Shown: positions 58,606 through 64,000 of the stretch, piece after piece | Position numbering within the stretch: the first letter of the stretch is position 1 | How the letters are laid out: each line of letters begins with the position of its first letter | Origin: Rhododendron vialii | Lineage: Eukaryota > Streptophyta > Magnoliopsida > Ericales > Ericaceae | DNA length: 64,000 bases | Assembly (NCBI RefSeq): GCF_030253575.1 | Contig: NC_080559.1 | Coordinates: 4,114,501-4,178,500 of the forward strand | Direction: 5' to 3' | Notes under the pieces: generated by a model | Databases searched by the model: none | The model's input: only the letters and a program-made list of their open reading frames with translations | Told to the model about the DNA's origin: nothing | Program-made: the position numbers and the translations under genes

Positions 58606-59408
58606 TGTTTACACCATATTTCACCGCCTGTCGATGATCGACCGAAAGGTGGCAATTATGAGAATGCTTCCTATTTTATTATTATTAAGTATTCGTATTA
58701 ATATTAGAACTAATATTAGTATTCCTTTTATTATTATTTGCATGCAGGACACTTGGCTTGCTCCTACACATGTGGAAGTTAAAAGGACACTTGTCATGCT
58801 CCTACACATTTGAAGGGAAGTGGGAAGTTATTTTGACAAGTGAAAGCAAAAGATTGAATGAAGACTAGTGGAGAAGTTAGGAAGTTATTTCCTACGTTTG
58901 TTGTTTTCTATAAATAGTCTTTTAAGACTTCATTGTAATTCTTCTCCAACAAATCAAAGTCTATCTTTATTTGTCTTAATTTTTGGCACTACTAACCCAT
59001 TCGGGTTATAACTAGGAGTAGGAGTAGAATTAACTTAATTTTCTTACTTTCGATGGGGATCCGTCCTTTTTGATTGTAAATCTACCTTGGAAAAATAACA
59101 AAGTCCATTTGTTATTTTTCTTCCGTTCCACCCCACTTCACTAAACCATCAATCCACTCCGCCCAATCGATGGGTCGATTCCGTTCTTGAAGATTGGCGG
59201 GTGACGGTCTTCTTTTACGAGTCAATTCATCATCACCAAAAAATAGCATTTGATTCATTCGCCATTTCTTTTCCGGTGAAGTCCTGAAATACGGCAAGGA
59301 ACCTCAAATCCGTTTGTGGAGACATGGCCGCATTCGCCCTTATTTTTGTTGTTGGCTTTGTTTCCCGAAATTTCTATCGATTTCGATTGAGGGAAAAATT
59401 GGTAAACA
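58606..59408 (+). mobile_element. Solo LTR, subfamily B
   Basis: 803 bases from TGTTTACACC to GGTAAACA, flanked by the 5-base duplication CCGGC (58601-58605 and 59409-59413). It is the reverse complement of the middle LTR at 54554-55356, same length and nearly identical, so it is also young. The internal region has been lost, presumably by LTR-LTR recombination. It lies inside the 235-base insert type also seen at 31530. Confidence 0.92.
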
Positions 59409-59509
59409 CCGGCACCCCAAAAATTAGACCAGAACACCCGGCACCCAAAAATTAGACCAAAAAGAGTGGCTGTTATCGATCCTTGATGGCTGTGGTCTTA
59501 TTTTTCAAA

Positions 59510-60395
59510 CTAGGGCACAAAGCAATACCCAATACGTTTTAAGCACAAATTTTTATTTTTATCGTAAAAAGTGTTTTTATTTTCGATCCCTTATCGCTAT
59601 TTTCAATTTTATAATATGAAAAATAACATATAATCCGTGTATACGATATTATCAATGATCATCCAAATACCATAAAAGGAAACAAATATTGAATTGAAGG
59701 TAAGGAAATCAACTTTAGATAAAAATCAATTATTGAGTTGATTTAAATTGAAAAAGATAATCAAGTTATTTAAAGAAACAACCTAAAAGCAATCAATTGA
59801 AAAAATTTACGAGTCATAAAGTTAGGATGTTTATATTAGGAAGTATGCTCTCAATTGAACGGATATGATCTATTGAAAGGTTGTAGAGGGTGTTGGGTTT
59901 GTATATGTAGACAAAAACTGCTATATTTTATTAGATAGATATAGTTATATAAAATATTCAAAAAATGAAGTGTTCTAATTTTCAATCCATTTGAATCCAT
60001 ACGAAAATCTTATTTTTCTGATCATTTTATCCTAAAAGTTCATAATTAATTTTTGACTCTAAAATTTTCAACGAGAGCCCTAAAAATTGCGTTCACACTT
60101 GTCTCTCTAAGAACTAACTAACGAGAGCCATAAAGTCAAAAACAATTACGTTCCTTTAGGATCAAATGATAAAAAAAAATAAGACATCCGCAACGATTCA
60201 AACACTTTGAAAATCGGAACACTTATTTTTTAACCACATTTTATTGTATATATAAACAGTAGGAGGGAGAGGAGAAGATGCGAGAGAAAAGTGGGGGACC
60301 GACGTGGTAGGTGGGCATTGGTCATCCGGACAATGGGGTGTCCCGGTTAGTCCGGATAGAATTTATTTTCTCCTTAAAGAGAATTTATTCTCCTT
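59510..60395. other. About 0.9 kb inserted within the MT-B3 promoter
   Basis: Other MT-B promoters read 'ggctgtggtcttaaaatgtggttgcg' as one block. Here 'ggctgtggtctta' ends at 59509 and 'aagatgtggttgcg' resumes at 60396. The 886 bases between are AT-rich and include the hairpin MITE at 59969-60222 and GA-rich sequence. No terminal repeats or gene were recognised. Confidence 0.55.
59969..60222. repeat. Hairpin MITE (family of 42924-43975)
   Basis: 'agtgttctaattttcaatcc' pairs with 'aaaatcggaacact', and 'atttttctgatcattttatcc' pairs with 'aggatcaaatgat'. It is the fourth, more diverged, member of the hairpin family in this window. Confidence 0.65.
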
Positions 60396-60413
60396 AAAGA
60401 TGTGGTTGCGTTC

Positions 60414-60420
60414 TATAAAA
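60414..60420 (+). promoter_or_regulatory. TATA box of MT-B3
   Basis: TATAAAA in 'gcgttctataaaattgg' is 85 bases before the ATG at 60499. This proximal block is conserved with MT-B1 and MT-B2 even though the sequence beyond 60396 has been displaced. Confidence 0.7.
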
Positions 60421-60450
60421 TTGGAATTGGGACCAACCATTGATCCAGAT

Positions 60451-60484
<34 letters not shown>

Positions 60485-60498
60485 CTAAAGAGAGAGAG

Positions 60499-60653
60499 AT
60501 GGCGGATTTGTTCCACAGGCAGGCAAAGAATTACGCAGAGTCTCGGCCGAGTTACCCAGAAGAGCTGTTTGAATTCATTGCCTCAAAGACTCCAAATCAC
60601 GACCTTGTTTGGGATGCCGGCACCGGCAGTGGCCAAGCCGCTAAATCTGTAAG

Positions 60654-60694
<41 letters not shown>

Positions 60695-62049
60695 TTAGAA
60701 TGACGGATTGTCCGTTTGTTTGGGGATGCTCCTAGTGGGAAGAAATATAGGAGTATAATCTAAGAGCAGGAGGCAGTGGCATTCGAAGCGTTCGGCTCAA
60801 TCCTCTAATTCCGTCCAGTTTTCAGCATTTTTTGAGTTCATCCAGGGCCCAGATAATTGACCAGATCATTGATCGGGCTTCGATAGCTACATGAACAAAT
60901 CATACGTGCAAAAAAAAAAAGGAACCGTGGCAGTCCATTTTTTTCCTGCACTAGTATAATTTGTCCATATAGCTATTAATGGACGATTAAAACAGATTTT
61001 TGGCATGAAGATTCTTCTTTTCCAGTTTTATAAAATAAACGATCCAGATCCCCCTTGCGGGTATGAGAGGGGCAACAAATGCCGAAAACTGGATGGGGAC
61101 TGAGGATTATAGACAACGGGAGCCCAATGCAGCTAATTCTTTTGTCCAATGGTTACTCGTGTTTTCAAACAATCTACTCCATATTTCAGTTACTTTGTAT
61201 AGAATTTCATTAATGGTAGTTACAAAGAAAACGTAATGTCATAGAAAATAGCCTCGTATTGTTGTACTAATGTGATGTGTTATGATAGAATAACCTGTCT
61301 CGTTAAGGAGAAAATGAGTACTTGAAAAATAAGAATCTTAACAGAACGGGGCTTAATAATATTGCAAAAACAAAAATTTGCAGCTAGCAAAGTTGTACAA
61401 GAATGTGGTAGGCACAGACACAAGCCAGGAGCAACTTGACTTCGCACCCAAGCTCCCCAACGTGCGATACCAATGCACCCCTCCAAGCATACCTATGTCC
61501 GAGCTCGAATCCAGTGTGGCACCCTCGGGAACGGTCGATCTTGTCACCATAGCCGCAGCCCTCCACTGGTTTGACCTCCCCACCTTCTACCAGCAAGTCA
61601 AACAGGTTCTCAAAAAACCCCATGGCGTCATCGCTGCCTGGACCTACACCATCCCTGAGGCCAACAAAAAATTTCCCTTGGCCAATGAGAAATTCGACGC
61701 TCTTTTCCGACAGTTTTACGCTGACTCCCAGCCTTACTGGAACCCTGCCCGTAAGTTAACGGACGACAAGTACAGAGGGATTGATTTCCCGTTCGAGCCG
61801 GTAGGTGATGGGGCCAACCACACGGGGCCATTTGAGTTCACGACGGATTGGGTGATGGATTTGGAGAGCTTTCTCACGTTCATAAGGTCGTGGTCGGCTT
61901 ATCAGACGGCAAAGGAGAAAGGAGTTGAGCTATTGAGAGATGACGTGGTTGAGAGTTTCAAGAGTGCTTGGAGTGAAGATGGTGTTGATCAAAGGGTTGT
62001 GAAGACCCCTATTTATCTGAGAATTGGGAAAGTTGGAAACTTGGAGTAA
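60499..62049 (+). CDS. SAM-dependent methyltransferase MT-B3, two exons
   Basis: Exons 60499-60648 and 61384-62049 (phase 0, GT-AG) give 271 residues. Exon 1 matches those of MT-B1 and MT-B2, with motif I VWDAGTGSGQAAKS. Exon 2 includes VDLVTIAAALHWFDLPTFYQ, GVIAAWTYTIPEANKKFPLA, GIDFPFEPVGDGANHTGPFE and ends TPIYLRIGKVGNLE. The frame is intact. (GA)n tracts (60454-60483 and 60490-60499) and (CT)n (60655-60688) flank exon 1 and are the longest of the set. Its distal promoter has been separated by retroelements, so its expression may differ from MT-B1 and MT-B2. The substrate is unknown, as for the family. Confidence 0.92.
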
Positions 62050-62299
62050 GAGGAGAGTGGAGACTCATGTGTGCATTTTGTTTTTCGTTGAATCTGAACT
62101 TTGTTGTCAAAAAGTGCACCATCAATTTACAATGTACTAGAATAACATGGTTGCAATATCATCACCTTGTTGTTGATGCAACTTTAATCGAATTCTGCTA
62201 GAAGGTTCAAAACTAGCCAATTGGGATCAATAATATCATTAGAATGTGTCCGAATCTCTATGAGACGATGACATGTACTGAAAAAACCCCGAATTCCTC

Positions 62300-63220
62300 T
62301 TCATTTTTGTGTGTGGAGACGACAACAGCTACATTCAGGTAAGTCGTCATTTTACCAACAAAAAGAAAGGAAGCAGTAATATGATGCACCACCATCACCA
62401 CGATTTCTAGTAATATCAGTGCACGACATAAAGCCTATACTTGGGAAAATCTTACATGTCACAAATACAGGGTTCTCACTCAGTAACGGCGAGAGCTGAC
62501 TGTAATACATCTTCAAGGTACTTCTCAGCAAATACTTGTGTCGGCTGCTGCTTGATATGCGATTTGGCTAGCGGTTTATTATTCTCCAGGAATATGCTTG
62601 TGTCGAAAGTGTTTGTTTTGTTTTGAGGGTGTTGTGCGGATTGGCGTACTTTAGTGCTGGCTGTGGTTCAGCGTTTTGTTGTTTCCGTTGTCGGTCTGTT
62701 GTAGGTGGACTGGAGTTGCGGGTGGGTATGGGGTTTTCGTTGTTGTTTCTACGTAGAGCTCTGTTTCAATTTTTTGGATGGGATGAGTGGAGCTTGTGTT
62801 TAATTACTAGTATTATTTGTCTCTTAGTAGTGTAATTTCAATAACCACTCTGACGTCTGTTCTGCATTTGTTCTACTGCTATTTCTGCGTTGTAGTTAGT
62901 TTCTATGATCCGGCTCAGATCACCATCTAGTTTGCAACTTTGCCTGATGTGTTTTCCATGCACGCGACATTCTCTACCTGGGGTGTTCCACACCTGGTTT
63001 GCCAGTTAGTGGGCAAGCTTGTCGTTAGTGGAACTAGGGCTAGTACCTGGGGTGTACAAGTTCTGTACATGTTGACATTCTCCGAGGTTGATACAACGAT
63101 TTACCTAGCGGGGCAGGGTGGTGGTTGCTTCTCGGTCGTTCGGAGGTTTACGCTGTATAGGCGGGTCCAATTAGTGGCCCTCCTATGGGGCGATCCTTCG
63201 TCACCAAAATAAAAAATAAA
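62300..63220. other. Unclassified sequence between MT-B3 and MT-B4
   Basis: About 0.9 kb breaks the mirrored MT downstream regions. It is richer in G and T than its surroundings ('ggtggactggagttgcggg') and ends 'cgtcaccaaaataaaaaataa', which resembles the 3' end of a LINE. No domain or start was found, so the LINE idea is weak. Confidence 0.35.
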
Positions 63221-63478
63221 AACTCAATTTCAATAAGCTGAAAAAACTTATAATGTAACTCCGTTTTGTATGCATTTGGCTTTCTGTTTTAGCAGAATTC
63301 AGTTCTATTAAATCTAAGAGTTTTCATCAAATTCAATATGACATGTACAAAATTTGTTTTAATATATGATATGATATGAAAAAGTGATGCCAAAATATAC
63401 TGCAACAATGTTATTCTACTAGTACATTGTAAATTGATGGTGTACATTTGATGCAACGAAAAACAAAATGCACACGAG

Positions 63479-64000
63479 TTACTCCGAATTTCCGACTTTC
63501 CCAATCCTCAGATAAACAGGGGCCTTGACAACCTTTTGATCAACACCATCTTCACCCCAAGCTCTCTTGAAACTCTCAACCGCATCATCACTCAATAGCT
63601 CAACTCCCTTGTCCTTCGCTGTCTGATAAGCCGACCACGACCTTATGTACGTGAGAAAGCCCTCCAAATACATCACCCTTTCTGTCGTGAACTCAAACGG
63701 CCCAGTGTGGTTAGCCCCATCGCCCACTGGCTCGAACGGGAAATCGATCCCCTTGTACTTGCCTTCCACTAGCTTACGTGCTGGGTCCCAATAAGGCTGG
63801 GAGTCGGCGTAAAACTGTCGGAAGACAACGTCGAATTTGTCATTGACCACCGGAATGTTGTCTTTGGCCTCAGGGACGGTGTAGCACCACGCGGCGATGA
63901 CGCCTTGGGATTTTTTGAGTACCGATTTGACTCGATGGTAGAAGGTGGGTAGGTTAAACCAGTGGAGGGCTTGGGCTACGGTGACAAGGTCGACAGTTCC
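63479..64000 (-). CDS. SAM-dependent methyltransferase MT-B4, 3' part (partial)
   Basis: An open minus-strand frame runs from the window edge (GTVDLVTVAQALHWFNLP) to a TAA at 63481-63479. It reads VLKKSQGVIAAWCYTVPEAK, GIDFPFEPVGDGANHTGPFE, LEGFLTYIRSWSAYQTAKDK and VVKAPVYLRIGKVGNSE. It is the C-terminal 173 residues of an MT-B-type enzyme; exon 1 and the start of exon 2 lie beyond the window. It faces MT-B3 tail to tail, and their 3' flanks are inverted copies ('tgcattttgtttttcgttg' on each coding strand). One difference is HWFN where the other copies have HWFD. Confidence 0.9.
   Translation of the reverse strand, partial: GTVDLVTVAQALHWFNLPTFYHRVKSVLKKSQGVIAAWCYTVPEAKDNIPVVNDKFDVVFRQFYADSQPYWDPARKLVEGKYKGIDFPFEPVGDGANHTGPFEFTTERVMYLEGFLTYIRSWSAYQTAKDKGVELLSDDAVESFKRAWGEDGVDQKVVKAPVYLRIGKVGNSE

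Noticed and set aside
62623-62835. 70-residue frame rich in Cys and Phe
   Set aside because: No recognised family; it lies in the unclassified insert between MT-B3 and MT-B4 and is likely chance.

Overview
The window is nuclear DNA of a flowering plant, probably a eudicot. The evidence is GT-AG introns, a plant-type P5CR gene, a DUF247 gene, a tandem family of plant SAM-dependent methyltransferases, and a dense load of plant transposable elements (Stowaway and PIF/Harbinger MITEs, Mutator-like elements, tRNA-derived SINEs, a LINE and Ty3 LTR elements). The species cannot be named from the sequence.

Layout. (1) 1-3254: minus-strand 5' half of a Sec14/CRAL-TRIO-like gene whose later exons lie beyond the left edge. 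(2) 4958-6394: intact single-exon DUF247 gene, plus strand. (3) 7294-17162: complete seven-exon gene for pyrroline-5-carboxylate reductase (P5CR, last step of proline synthesis), minus strand; its long introns carry a SINE and short repeats. (4) 17313-22772: no intact gene; several MITEs and a 1.35-kb palindrome carrying two opposed MATH-domain remnants. (5) 22790-64000: a methyltransferase (MT) array. Two subtypes are present: MT-A (intact at 22790-23753, pseudogene at 31798-32298) and MT-B (intact at 27089-28763, 37457-39839 and 60499-62049, plus a partial inverted copy at 63479-64000). MT-A, a broken copy of the P5CR promoter and exon 1, a spacer, MT-B and a MITE-rich tail form one duplication unit. 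It occurs twice (about 23.25-31.44 kb and 31.80-46.85 kb), and part of a third unit carries the third MT-B.

Later insertions explain most of the size differences between units: a PIF-like MITE in unit 1; a nested Stowaway and Mutator-like MITE inside the MT-B2 intron; a LINE and MITE nest at 35.3-37.2 kb; and a 4.6-kb Mutator-like foldback element at 40363-44971. A young 11.3-kb Ty3-type composite at 47049-58372 has three LTRs of two subfamilies and an antisense plant-mobile-domain gene with its own TATA box. A solo LTR of the second subfamily lies at 58606-59408. The last two, with a further 0.9 kb of sequence, split the ancestral promoter region of MT-B3, whose coding sequence is still open.

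The MT proteins are probably cytosolic class I methyltransferases of unknown substrate. P5CR is the only gene here with a firmly known reaction. No physical or pathway link between P5CR and the MT genes can be shown beyond the repeated capture of the P5CR 5' end in the array. All coordinates, splice sites and repeat comparisons were read by eye.
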